IMG/VR virus record: IMGVR_UViG_3300049732_000304
Coordinates: 1-35,774 of that record
Origin: a virus
DNA: 35,774 nucleotides
Reading direction: 5' to 3' (one strand)
In this document: in pieces, positions 26,388 to 33,604 of the stretch
How positions within the stretch are numbered: the first letter of the stretch is position 1
Layout of the letters: each line of letters starts with the position of its first letter
Program-made: the position numbers and the translations under genes
The notes under the pieces: model-generated
The model's input: only the letters and a program-made list of their open reading frames with translations
Database searches by the model: none
What the model was told of the DNA's origin: nothing

Positions 26388-26894
26388 ATGGCCTACAAGA
26401 TCACCGAGCCGCAAATCGGCTTCCCGGCACTCAACGATGTCTCGACGTCCCAGAAAGTGCCTCTGGGTACGGTCGCGAAGATCAGCGACAACGACGAGAC
26501 GGTGCCCCACGCGGGTGAAGTCATCTACCTCAAGGCCTCCGGCGCTTCGATCGTCGTGGGTTCTCTGGTGGATTACGACACCCACCTCGCGACCGCGGTT
26601 CTGGCTCCCGCCACCGGCGGCGTCGGCCCCGTGGCGGTGTCCCTCAACATCGTTCCGGCGGCCTCTTTCGCGTGGTTCCAGATCGTGGGACGCGCGGCGG
26701 TGAAGGCTCCGAACGCGATGGCTGCGGGCGCCGATGTGTTCTCGCTGGCGGCGACCCCCGGAAGCGTCGATGACGCGGCGGTGGCCGGCGAGCAGATCCT
26801 GGGCGCGAAGGTTTCGACCACGACCGGCACTCCGTCCTCGGGGCTGGCCTACGTCGAAATCAATCGTCCGTTCCATCAGGGCCAGATCACCTAG
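26388..26894 (+). CDS. Probable capsid decoration/stabilisation protein
   Basis: 168 residues, Ala/Val/Gly-rich beta protein: VPLGTVAKISDNDETVPHAG, EVIYLKASGASIVVGSLVDY, FAWFQIVGRAAVKAPNAMA, QILGAKVSTTTGTPSSGLAY. The spacing of short strands resembles small trimeric decoration proteins. It follows the capsid gene by 51 bases with a GGAGACCTCC leader. High GC and codon use match the capsid gene, consistent with high expression. Decoration is inferred from place and composition. Confidence 0.72.
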   Translation: MAYKITEPQIGFPALNDVSTSQKVPLGTVAKISDNDETVPHAGEVIYLKASGASIVVGSLVDYDTHLATAVLAPATGGVGPVAVSLNIVPAASFAWFQIVGRAAVKAPNAMAAGADVFSLAATPGSVDDAAVAGEQILGAKVSTTTGTPSSGLAYVEINRPFHQGQIT

Positions 26895-26896
26895 CC

Positions 26897-27220
26897 GTGT
26901 CGGCCCTCACAGGTATTCCCGGCGCAGACGGCCGTATCGTGGTCGCTGCGCCGGGAGTCCCTGCCGATTTTCGGCGAGGGATGGCCTTCGACGCTACAGG
27001 CGCGCTCTGCACTGGAGCATCCGCACCCGGCGGATTCAGCAATGGCTCTTGCATGATGGAGACCACTGGTCACGTCATGACTACTCTAGGAGCCATCGTT
27101 CAATACGTCGCAGGGCTTCCAGTGGATGCAAATGGAGCTCTTTGTGTCGAAGCTGCGGCGGCGGTATTTTTCGATCAAGGTGTTGGCTTCACAGCGGGTG
27201 GCCGAATTGCCATTGTCTAA
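26897..27220 (+). CDS. Small beta-rich virion hypothetical
   Basis: 107 residues from a GTG two bases after the previous stop. GADGRIVVAAPGVPADFRRG, MAFDATGALCTGASAPGG, GLPVDANGALCVEAAA, FTAGGRIAIV. The repeated (F/V)DAxGALC motif (around residues 32 and 76) indicates an internal duplication of a short beta unit. No family named; probably a minor virion protein. Confidence 0.6.
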   Translation: MSALTGIPGADGRIVVAAPGVPADFRRGMAFDATGALCTGASAPGGFSNGSCMMETTGHVMTTLGAIVQYVAGLPVDANGALCVEAAAAVFFDQGVGFTAGGRIAIV

Positions 27221-27227
27221 CACAGAG

Positions 27228-27431
27228 ATGCTCGCCCTTGTCGATGCGGAGGCCGCAGCGCGTGAGTCAGTCCGTGTTGCGCGACAAGCGTTTAGAGCTG
27301 CAAGAGATCAGGTACCCATTCTGAAGCAACTTCTCGCAGACAAGAAGCTGGCCTTGGAGCAAGCCGAGGCGGCTTTGAAGATCGTCCAACAAGCGACTGA
27401 AGAGGGTATTCGCAAAAGAGCAAGTCCCTAA
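27228..27431 (+). CDS. Small coiled-coil protein
   Basis: 67 residues from ATG at 27228-27230: LVDAEAAARESVRVARQAFR, DQVPILKQLLADKKLALEQA, then EAALKIVQQATEE. An alanine-rich helical hairpin or coiled coil. The start is uncertain: a GTG at 27198 in the same frame overlaps the previous gene, and the ATG at 27126 overlaps it by nearly 100 bases. None has a strong ribosome site. Function unknown. Confidence 0.5.
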   Translation: MLALVDAEAAARESVRVARQAFRAARDQVPILKQLLADKKLALEQAEAALKIVQQATEEGIRKRASP

Positions 27432-27452
27432 GCTTCCTGGGGATCAGGAAGC
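27432..27452 (+). repeat. 8-bp hairpin in the gap after the coiled-coil gene
   Basis: GCTTCCTG-GGGAT-CAGGAAGC, perfect stem. No T-run follows, so it may be an RNA-processing or attenuating hairpin rather than an intrinsic terminator. Confidence 0.5.
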
Positions 27453-27485
27453 AACCGAATTGGACTAAGGTCCTGGAGACACGAA

Positions 27486-28070
27486 ATGGCAATCGGTGAA
27501 GAGCTCGACTACGATCACACCGTACATACTCGCCAGCGCGGTGGAGATGACAAGCTGGCGATCCGCTTCTTCAAGAAAGCGCGCCCCAATCCCGAAAAGA
27601 CGCAGAAAGAGGGGCGCCCCATCTTCGAAGAGGTAGACTTCATCCAAATCATGGTACCCGGAGATCGGACAAGCGTCATCGTTCGTCCCGTAGGCCCCGG
27701 CGACGAGGAGCGCTTCAGGCGCCAGTACGATCACTGGAAGACGACGCAGTCCAACGATCTCACCATCGGCACCCCGCTGGAGGCGTGGGGCGTCCTCAAC
27801 ATGGCGCAGATCGAGGAATTCCGCTATTTCGGCATCCGCACCGTCGAGCACATGGCAGATCTTCGCGATGACATCGTCGCGAAGATTATGGGCGCGACCA
27901 TTCTGAAGCAGAAGGCGCGTATCTTCGTCGATGCGGCCAAGGCGGAGGCTCCGCTGAAGGCCGTGACGGCGGCTCTGGAGGAGCGCGACTCGCAGATCGC
28001 TGCCCTTCAACAGTCAGTGGCGGAGCAGGCAAACCTGATCAAGGAGCTTCGCGAGAAGCTCCCCGACTAA
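27486..28070 (+). CDS. Conserved hypothetical in the head-tail cluster
   Basis: 194 residues. KLAIRFFKKARPNPEKTQKE, IFEEVDFIQIMVPGDRTSVI, ERFRRQYDHWKTTQSND, GTPLEAWGVLNMAQIEEFRY, GIRTVEHMADLRDD, then a C-terminal coiled coil (about 150-194). The central WGxLxxAxIEEFRYxGIxTVExxA resembles a helix-hairpin-helix-like domain and recurs in phage structural clusters. Function unknown. CTGGAGA lies upstream of the ATG. Confidence 0.75.
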   Translation: MAIGEELDYDHTVHTRQRGGDDKLAIRFFKKARPNPEKTQKEGRPIFEEVDFIQIMVPGDRTSVIVRPVGPGDEERFRRQYDHWKTTQSNDLTIGTPLEAWGVLNMAQIEEFRYFGIRTVEHMADLRDDIVAKIMGATILKQKARIFVDAAKAEAPLKAVTAALEERDSQIAALQQSVAEQANLIKELREKLPD

Positions 28071-28082
28071 GGGAGGATCGAC

Positions 28083-28832
28083 ATGCCCTTCGAAGTTGCG
28101 GATCCGACTTACGGACAAGCGATTATCGAGATCAGCAAGTTCGTGGGGCATTCGATTCCTGCAGATCCTGCAGGCTCTACAGATCCAGCCCATCAACAAA
28201 TGGGGGCTGCAATCAATCTTGCGCTTGAACAACTACTGACGTTCAATGAATGGCAGGAATTGACGAAGCGGGCGACCTTGTCTGTCGTGGCAGACTTCGA
28301 GGGGCAGCAGGAGAAAGGTTTCGATCTTCCCGAGGATTTTGACCGCTTTGTGGATCAGACACAGTGGTCTTCGAGATCTACAGAGCCCGCAGGTGGGCCG
28401 ACTAGCGCTCAGGCGTGGCAGTCGTATATTGTTCGCAACATGGTGATGCAGTTGACGCTCTATTGGCAGCGTCGGCAGAGCCAACTCTGGTTTCTGTATC
28501 CGCCGCACCTGACCGCTGTGGACTTCGAGTACATCTACATTTCGAAGTGTCAGGTCGTGGACGCAGACAACCCCGCTCTCTTTAAGGATCGTGCATCCAA
28601 GAATGGAGACACGTTCCTCCTCGACAGCACCATGGTCAGACTTCTCGGCAGATATCACTATCTGACTTGGAAGGGCTTCGATACGGCGGCGGCCGACAAT
28701 GATTTTACCCAGATCTTTGAAGCGCGTACGGGATCGAATAAAGGCGCGACAGTGCTCTCACTCTGCCGCCAGTATCGCGTGCCACTAATCAGCCCCATTT
28801 ACTCCGTACCTGACACAGGATTTGGGAGTTGA
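28083..28832 (+). CDS. Tail tubular protein A-like head-tail adaptor
   Basis: 249 residues. AAINLALEQLLTFNEWQELTKRA (in part), FDLPEDFDRFVDQTQWSSRS and AWQSYIVRNMVMQ follow the pattern of podovirus adaptor proteins (T7 gp11 type), where a W...xT...DLPxDFxRxxxxTxWD core is conserved. GGGAGG is just upstream. It should form the ring between the portal and the nozzle. It is coupled to the next gene (TGATG overlap). Confidence 0.83.
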   Translation: MPFEVADPTYGQAIIEISKFVGHSIPADPAGSTDPAHQQMGAAINLALEQLLTFNEWQELTKRATLSVVADFEGQQEKGFDLPEDFDRFVDQTQWSSRSTEPAGGPTSAQAWQSYIVRNMVMQLTLYWQRRQSQLWFLYPPHLTAVDFEYIYISKCQVVDADNPALFKDRASKNGDTFLLDSTMVRLLGRYHYLTWKGFDTAAADNDFTQIFEARTGSNKGATVLSLCRQYRVPLISPIYSVPDTGFGS

Positions 28833-30493
28833 TGCTTCTCAAACCTACCGCGAAGAAGCATAAACGTCCTCAGGCTCAAATTCAGAAATGGGATTTGTTG
28901 CCCGCGCCCGTCAAAGGGTTGGACGTCACGCTTCCATTTTCAGATCAAGATCCACGCACAGGTCTTATCCTTGAAAATGTCATTTGCCGCCGTGCTGGAA
29001 TTGAACTGCGCGGCGGGGCTGGGCGCTGGACTACGAATCTTGGCGGTGTCGGGGTAGACTCGCCCGTACGGTCTTTGGCCGGATATCTTCCGGAAAGAGG
29101 CACAGGTAGTGCTCAAACATCAAAACTCTTCGCTTTTTGCGAGGACGAAAAAGTTTACGACGTAACTTCTCAGACCGACGAAGCCACCGCACCTACGTCT
29201 GTTCTCACTATCGCAGGGCAGACAGAACCGGGCTACGTCAGCCATGTGAATTTCGCGGGGGTGGGGACAAATTATCTCCTTGTGGCAATTCCTGGAGTTG
29301 GGTACTACACTTACGATCACGTGGGTGGATGGGTAAATCGCACCGCCAGCGTTACGGGAGTGGCTCCAGGAATGTCTTCGGTAGCATTCGTCATGATTTG
29401 GAAGAAGCGCGTTTGGTTTCTTTTTCATAATGATACTCGCGCGTACTTCTTACCTGTCGGAGCGATCACAGGGGCGGCTTCGGAGTTTGATTTTGGGCCT
29501 AATCTTGCTCACGGGGGTACTCCACAGGTATTGGCCTCTTGGACTCGCGACAGTGGTGATGGAATAGATGATAATCTCGTCCTTGTGGGGTCGGGAGGAG
29601 ATGTAATCATCTACGCAGGAACCGATCCGGCGGGAGCTTCGACTTTCGGCATGATTGGTCGGTGGTACATTGGACCGCCCGCTTCGGGGAGGCGCTTTGC
29701 CACGAAATATGGCGGGGATCTTGGCATTCTTTGTGAGAACGGTATTGAATTCATGTCTCGCCTTGTCGCCGCACAAGGCTTGCTAGATCCTGACGGCGAA
29801 CAAGTCAATGCGGCCACTCGGCGATATAATGAAGTTATCGCCAATGATATTCGCAATACTCGAGGAGATTTCGGATGGCAAGCCATCCACACTACCTCAG
29901 AAGATTGCGTAATCATCATAACTCCCCACAATGCCGTAGCGGCTTCTTCAATTCAATATTGCTTTTCCACAATCCCTGCTGCATGGTCAACTTTTAGAGG
30001 AATTCCCGCCGCTACAGCAGAATTTTTTGAAGGAAATTTATTCGTTGGCACTCCGAATGGGACTATTCAGAGAATGTTTGATTCGGATAAAGACGACGTT
30101 CTAACCGATGGCTCTGAAGGAACGGACTTTGTAGCGAATATCCAAACAGCGTTCATACCGCCTAATGACGATAGAATGCGTCAAAAGATTCCGCAGTTGG
30201 TGATGACGATGTTTACCGCCCCAGAGCCGCCGTCTATTATCGCAAGAATTAATACAGAGTGGAGTGGCACGCCCCCATCTGGAACACTTACATTTCCTCC
30301 AAATGACAATGCCCTGTGGGACAGTGCCATTTGGGATGAAGCAGTCTGGGCAGGTCCTGGGAATACATATCTAGTCTGGGTTGGAGTTGTGGGTCTCGGC
30401 TGCTATGTTTCACTCAGTCTTTCTATTGTCGGTAAGCCGCGAACACTCTTCACTAGTTGGAAGATCATCTACACTCTCGGAGGATTGATGTGA
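28832..30493 (+). CDS. Tail tubular protein B-like nozzle protein
   Basis: 553 residues. It starts with a basic segment (LLKPTAKKHKRPQAQI) and then GLDVTLPFSDQDPRTGLILE, NVICRRAGIELRGG, followed by beta-propeller-like repeats (GVGYYTYDHVGGWVNR, VWFLFHNDTRAYFLP, DDNLVLVGSGGDVIIYAGTD, FEGNLFVGTPNGTIQRMF). This matches the T7 gp12-type nozzle: large, beta-rich, directly after the adaptor gene. I start at ATG 28832-28834; a TTG three bases earlier is less likely. The beta-propeller reading is inference. Confidence 0.82.
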   Translation: MLLKPTAKKHKRPQAQIQKWDLLPAPVKGLDVTLPFSDQDPRTGLILENVICRRAGIELRGGAGRWTTNLGGVGVDSPVRSLAGYLPERGTGSAQTSKLFAFCEDEKVYDVTSQTDEATAPTSVLTIAGQTEPGYVSHVNFAGVGTNYLLVAIPGVGYYTYDHVGGWVNRTASVTGVAPGMSSVAFVMIWKKRVWFLFHNDTRAYFLPVGAITGAASEFDFGPNLAHGGTPQVLASWTRDSGDGIDDNLVLVGSGGDVIIYAGTDPAGASTFGMIGRWYIGPPASGRRFATKYGGDLGILCENGIEFMSRLVAAQGLLDPDGEQVNAATRRYNEVIANDIRNTRGDFGWQAIHTTSEDCVIIITPHNAVAASSIQYCFSTIPAAWSTFRGIPAATAEFFEGNLFVGTPNGTIQRMFDSDKDDVLTDGSEGTDFVANIQTAFIPPNDDRMRQKIPQLVMTMFTAPEPPSIIARINTEWSGTPPSGTLTFPPNDNALWDSAIWDEAVWAGPGNTYLVWVGVVGLGCYVSLSLSIVGKPRTLFTSWKIIYTLGGLM

Positions 30494-30948
30494 TTCTTAC
30501 ATCACGTAATCCGGGCGATCGTAGACTCCTTTTTGAATTCTTACATGAGAGTGAAATTCTCCTTTCGTGGTCGGACGATTTTCAAGCCTTTGGAGTTCTA
30601 AACAAGGAACTTGCGCTCAAGGCTGTTGTAGGCTACAATTCGTTTTGTCGGAGAACGTGCTCGATGCACGTTGCTGGGAAAGGACATTGGCTTAGTCACG
30701 AATTTCTGTTTGCGATATTCGACTATCCTTTCCGGCAATTGAACATCGTGCAGGTGTTTACGACGACAGCGGCTAACAATGAACGATCGCTGAAGCTGCA
30801 ACGTCACGTAGGCTTCAAGCCTTTCGCCATCATTCCTCGGGGTTGGGATGAACAGACTGATTTGATCGTCTTAACGATGACCAAAGCAGGCTGCAGATGG
30901 TTAAAGGGACGACATGAGCAAAGGGAGCTCGCCTCCGCCTGCGCCTGA
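30490..30948 (+). CDS. GNAT-type acetyltransferase-like protein
   Basis: 152 residues from GTG at 30490-30492, with GGAGG eight bases upstream. The C-terminal half shows the GNAT layout: FRQLNIVQVFTTTAANNERS, LKLQRHVGFKPFAIIP and a final strand LIVLTMTK, with the Asn-x3-Ser-x2-Leu...Gly-Phe acetyl-CoA-side pattern. The N-terminal half is more diverged (FLHESEILLSWSDDFQAF). Such genes lie among podovirus tail genes, and their substrate is unknown. It overlaps the next gene by 35 bases. Earlier in-frame starts run into the nozzle gene. Confidence 0.75.
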   Translation: MILTSRNPGDRRLLFEFLHESEILLSWSDDFQAFGVLNKELALKAVVGYNSFCRRTCSMHVAGKGHWLSHEFLFAIFDYPFRQLNIVQVFTTTAANNERSLKLQRHVGFKPFAIIPRGWDEQTDLIVLTMTKAGCRWLKGRHEQRELASACA

Positions 30949-32107
30949 CTATAGGGGCGCTGCGGAGCAGACTGCGCAAGGGAACAAAGAAGCACTTAAT
31001 ATCCAGACCTTTGCGAATCGACCGGACCAGGTCACCCCATGGGGAACCTCGACGTGGACTCCGACTTCGTCGGTGGACCCCTCCAGCGGGCAGACGGTCA
31101 CGAAGTGGCTTCAAGAACAGAATCTTTCGCCGGAGCTTCAAGCTGCTCTCGCGAAGCAATTTCAACTTCAAGGGCAAAAGACCGATCTAGCCTCCGGGCA
31201 GATGGATCGTGTTGCGCAGGACTTCGAGCAGCCTTTCGATTGGATAAACTTGCCGCAGACTGGAGCCGCGCCCACGGCTCGAGAGATCGCCCCCACGACC
31301 AGCGGTTGGGATCCCAATGCTTTCGCGAAGCAGCGGGAGGAGTACACTCAGGCGGCGTGGGCTGCGATGCAGCCAGAGCATCAGCGTCAGGAAGAGGCCC
31401 TCCGTACGCGTCTGATGAACCAAGGTCTCCCCGCTGGCAGTGAGGCCTTCAACAACGAAATGAATCGTCTTCAAGGGGCGCAAAGCGCCGAGCGCTGGAA
31501 TGCACTCAATGCTGGAATTACTCAGCAGAAGACGCTGAACGACATGATGTTGCAGAATCAGAGCCAAGCCTTTGGGCAGACTCAAGCTGCGGCGGGGCAG
31601 GGATTTCAGCAAGAGAAAGACTCCGCGGCGTATCAAAGCCTTCTCCGCCAGCAGGCGATCGCCGAACAGTCGCAGCGGCGCGGAATGTCTCTCAACGAGA
31701 TGAACGCCATTCTCCAGGGACAGCAAGTCAACCCTGCATCCATGCCGAGTTTCACCGGAGCGGGACAGGGGCAAGGCCCGAATTATCTCGCCGCCGCGCA
31801 AGGTCAAGGTCAGTTTGATATGTCCAGATATGCCGCCGATCAAGCGCAGGCAGGGGCGACAAACGCAGGACTCGGCTCATTGGCGGCAATTGCTGCCTAC
31901 GCGATGTTGTCCGATCGCCGACTCAAGAAGAATATTCGGCGTGTCGGTAAGCTACCCTCGGGTATCCCCGTCTACACATTTGAGTATCTCGATTCCAACG
32001 AAATGTTCGTTGGGGTCATGGCGGACGAAGTTCTTCCCATCATCCCGGAGGCCGTCATCCTCCGCCCGGACGGGTTCTATATGGTGAATTACGCGCAGCT
32101 TAGATAG
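30914..32107 (+). CDS. Virion protein with C-terminal S74 (intramolecular chaperone) domain
   Basis: 397 residues. Gln/Ala-rich helical body (PEHQRQEEALRTRLMNQGLP, NDMMLQNQSQAFGQ, GMSLNEMNAILQGQQ) and a Gly/Gln linker (FTGAGQGQGPNYLAAAQGQG). The end, MLSDRRLKKNIRRVGKLPSG, PVYTFEYLD, FVGVMADEVLPIIPEAV and MVNYAQL, is a peptidase S74/ICA domain. The Ser-Asp and Arg-Leu-Lys in SDRRLKKNI match its catalytic Ser/Lys. S74 domains usually trimerise and release tail spikes; here the domain is attached to what looks like an internal or adaptor protein. Whether it cleaves itself is not shown. Confidence 0.83.
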   Translation: MSKGSSPPPAPDYRGAAEQTAQGNKEALNIQTFANRPDQVTPWGTSTWTPTSSVDPSSGQTVTKWLQEQNLSPELQAALAKQFQLQGQKTDLASGQMDRVAQDFEQPFDWINLPQTGAAPTAREIAPTTSGWDPNAFAKQREEYTQAAWAAMQPEHQRQEEALRTRLMNQGLPAGSEAFNNEMNRLQGAQSAERWNALNAGITQQKTLNDMMLQNQSQAFGQTQAAAGQGFQQEKDSAAYQSLLRQQAIAEQSQRRGMSLNEMNAILQGQQVNPASMPSFTGAGQGQGPNYLAAAQGQGQFDMSRYAADQAQAGATNAGLGSLAAIAAYAMLSDRRLKKNIRRVGKLPSGIPVYTFEYLDSNEMFVGVMADEVLPIIPEAVILRPDGFYMVNYAQLR

Positions 32108-32118
32108 CGGAGACGACA

Positions 32119-32523
32119 ATGCCCTACGGACCAGGAACTTACGGACCTGCCCCGATCGAAGATCAGAAACAAAAACTTCGGGAGTCGGGACTTTCTGAGG
32201 ATTTGATTAATCAGATTCTCGGCATGTCTTCGAATGATCCTGCCAATCTCAGTAAGATGTACGAGATGAGCGCGTACCTTCGCCGAGGCGCCTTCTCCCC
32301 GCCAGCAAACCAGAGCATTCCTGGAGCTATTGCTCAAGGTCTCATGGGTGGAGTCGCCGGAATGCAAGACAAGCGATACGCCGATGCCGTCCGCAACTAC
32401 GAGAAGCAGGGAATGGCCGGACGACGGGCATGGTTCGAGCGCTTCCGTAGGCGCGATCAGCAAAATCCGTTCAACTATTACCCCGAAGTAGGCGCCAGCG
32501 GCGAGGATCACGAGTATGGCTGA
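32119..32523 (+). CDS. Small virion hypothetical
   Basis: 134 residues: MPYGPGTYGPAPIEDQKQKL, SGLSEDLINQILGMS, LRRGAFSPPANQSIPGAIAQ, GLMGGVAGMQDKRYADAVRN, then a basic aromatic end (AWFERFRRRDQQNPFNYYPE). The central Gly-rich segment could insert in a membrane or pack in the capsid. CGGAG precedes the ATG. It overlaps the next gene by eight bases and belongs to the internal-protein cluster. Confidence 0.65.
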   Translation: MPYGPGTYGPAPIEDQKQKLRESGLSEDLINQILGMSSNDPANLSKMYEMSAYLRRGAFSPPANQSIPGAIAQGLMGGVAGMQDKRYADAVRNYEKQGMAGRRAWFERFRRRDQQNPFNYYPEVGASGEDHEYG

Positions 32524-33604
32524 CAACCCCTACGACGCACGAGTTCTACGGTTGACTGCGGAGCTGGATAAGCTTCGCGGGACTCCCGTGGCTCCTCTGT
32601 TTTCCCCTGCTGAGGTCGCTCAGATGGAGGAGAAGCGTCGTAGAGACGAAGAGCTTGCCATTCTGGGCAAGCTCTCGGGAGACAAAGCGTTGACAGCAGT
32701 TTCTCAGCCCTTGCTCACACAGGCGCTCGCCGCCAGTCAGCCGCGCTATACGGAGCACGGGGTCTACGATCCCAAGGAAGGCAAACTTCGGGTGTTTCCC
32801 GAGTACCAACGCCGCCTCGATGAAACTCGCCTTCAAGGCGAACTCGGACGCGCTGAATCCGCACAGGCGGCGTTCACAGGCAGGGCCGAAGAAGCAGAGC
32901 GCGCCCGTGTGTTCCGTGAATCGGAAGCGGAGAAGACGCGTTTGGCCCGTGAAACTCTTCAGGCTCAGCAGCAAGCGTTTCTCGCCCCGTACAAAGACGC
33001 GACGGCGCGTCTTCAAGACGCTACCAGAAATTTGACGGATCTTCGCGCCCGTATCAAGGCACAAGAGGAAGGACGCGGCAAAGCACTCACTGGTCAACCC
33101 TACAAAGACATGAAGAAAGCGGGGGAAGATCTTGATGCTCTTGATCTCATTGAGAAGAAAGTTACCAAGGATTTTGCGGGTGGTACCTCTCAAGGAGTTA
33201 CTTGGCTGGGTAAGACCCAAGACGCGATTGCCTCGGCCGTCCCCGGCTTCGCTCCAGATCAATGGGTTAAGAATCGTGACTCTTGGGCAATTCTTCAAAG
33301 GCTCCAGGAGATGAAGGCGCGGTACGCGCTCTTCGGTGCGACTCTTACGGGTAACGAAAAGAGCTCGTGGGAGGCAGTCACTCCGCCGCGCGGCCTGAAC
33401 AATGAACAACTCAAGGGATGGTTCGACGAGCAGAAGGGGCTGATTCACCGAGCAATTGCTAACAACGCCGAGAGTCTGGCGCAAGGCGGGTTCAACAAGG
33501 AGCAACTGGAGACCTTCACTCGGGGTCTGTACAAGGCTCCTAAGAAGAACAAGGTGATGATGTGGGATCCCAGCAAGAACACCTTCGTTGAGGTCGAAGA
33601 GTAA
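32516..33604 (+). CDS. Internal virion (ejection-type) coiled-coil protein
   Basis: 362 residues. A long helical, charged middle (QRRLDETRLQGELGRAESAQ, AEEAERARVFRESEAEKTRL, TARLQDATRNLTDLRARIKA) and a more globular end (FAPDQWVKNRDSWAILQRLQ, EMKARYALFGATLTGNEKSS, WFDEQKGLIHRAIANNAESL). The position after the tail tube and S74 genes is where podoviruses encode the core/ejection proteins. No lytic transglycosylase motif is visible. Function inferred from layout. Confidence 0.72.
   Translation: MADNPYDARVLRLTAELDKLRGTPVAPLFSPAEVAQMEEKRRRDEELAILGKLSGDKALTAVSQPLLTQALAASQPRYTEHGVYDPKEGKLRVFPEYQRRLDETRLQGELGRAESAQAAFTGRAEEAERARVFRESEAEKTRLARETLQAQQQAFLAPYKDATARLQDATRNLTDLRARIKAQEEGRGKALTGQPYKDMKKAGEDLDALDLIEKKVTKDFAGGTSQGVTWLGKTQDAIASAVPGFAPDQWVKNRDSWAILQRLQEMKARYALFGATLTGNEKSSWEAVTPPRGLNNEQLKGWFDEQKGLIHRAIANNAESLAQGGFNKEQLETFTRGLYKAPKKNKVMMWDPSKNTFVEVEE

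Noticed and set aside
25146-26876. 576-residue minus-strand frame opposite scaffold, capsid and decoration genes
   Set aside because: Very rich in Arg, His, Gly and Asp with no order; it is the shadow of GC-rich plus-strand structural genes with strong ribosome sites.
27432-27452. Hairpin after the small coiled-coil gene as an intrinsic terminator
   Set aside because: The stem is followed by AACCGAATTGG, not a T-run, and the downstream head-tail genes need to be transcribed from the same late operon.
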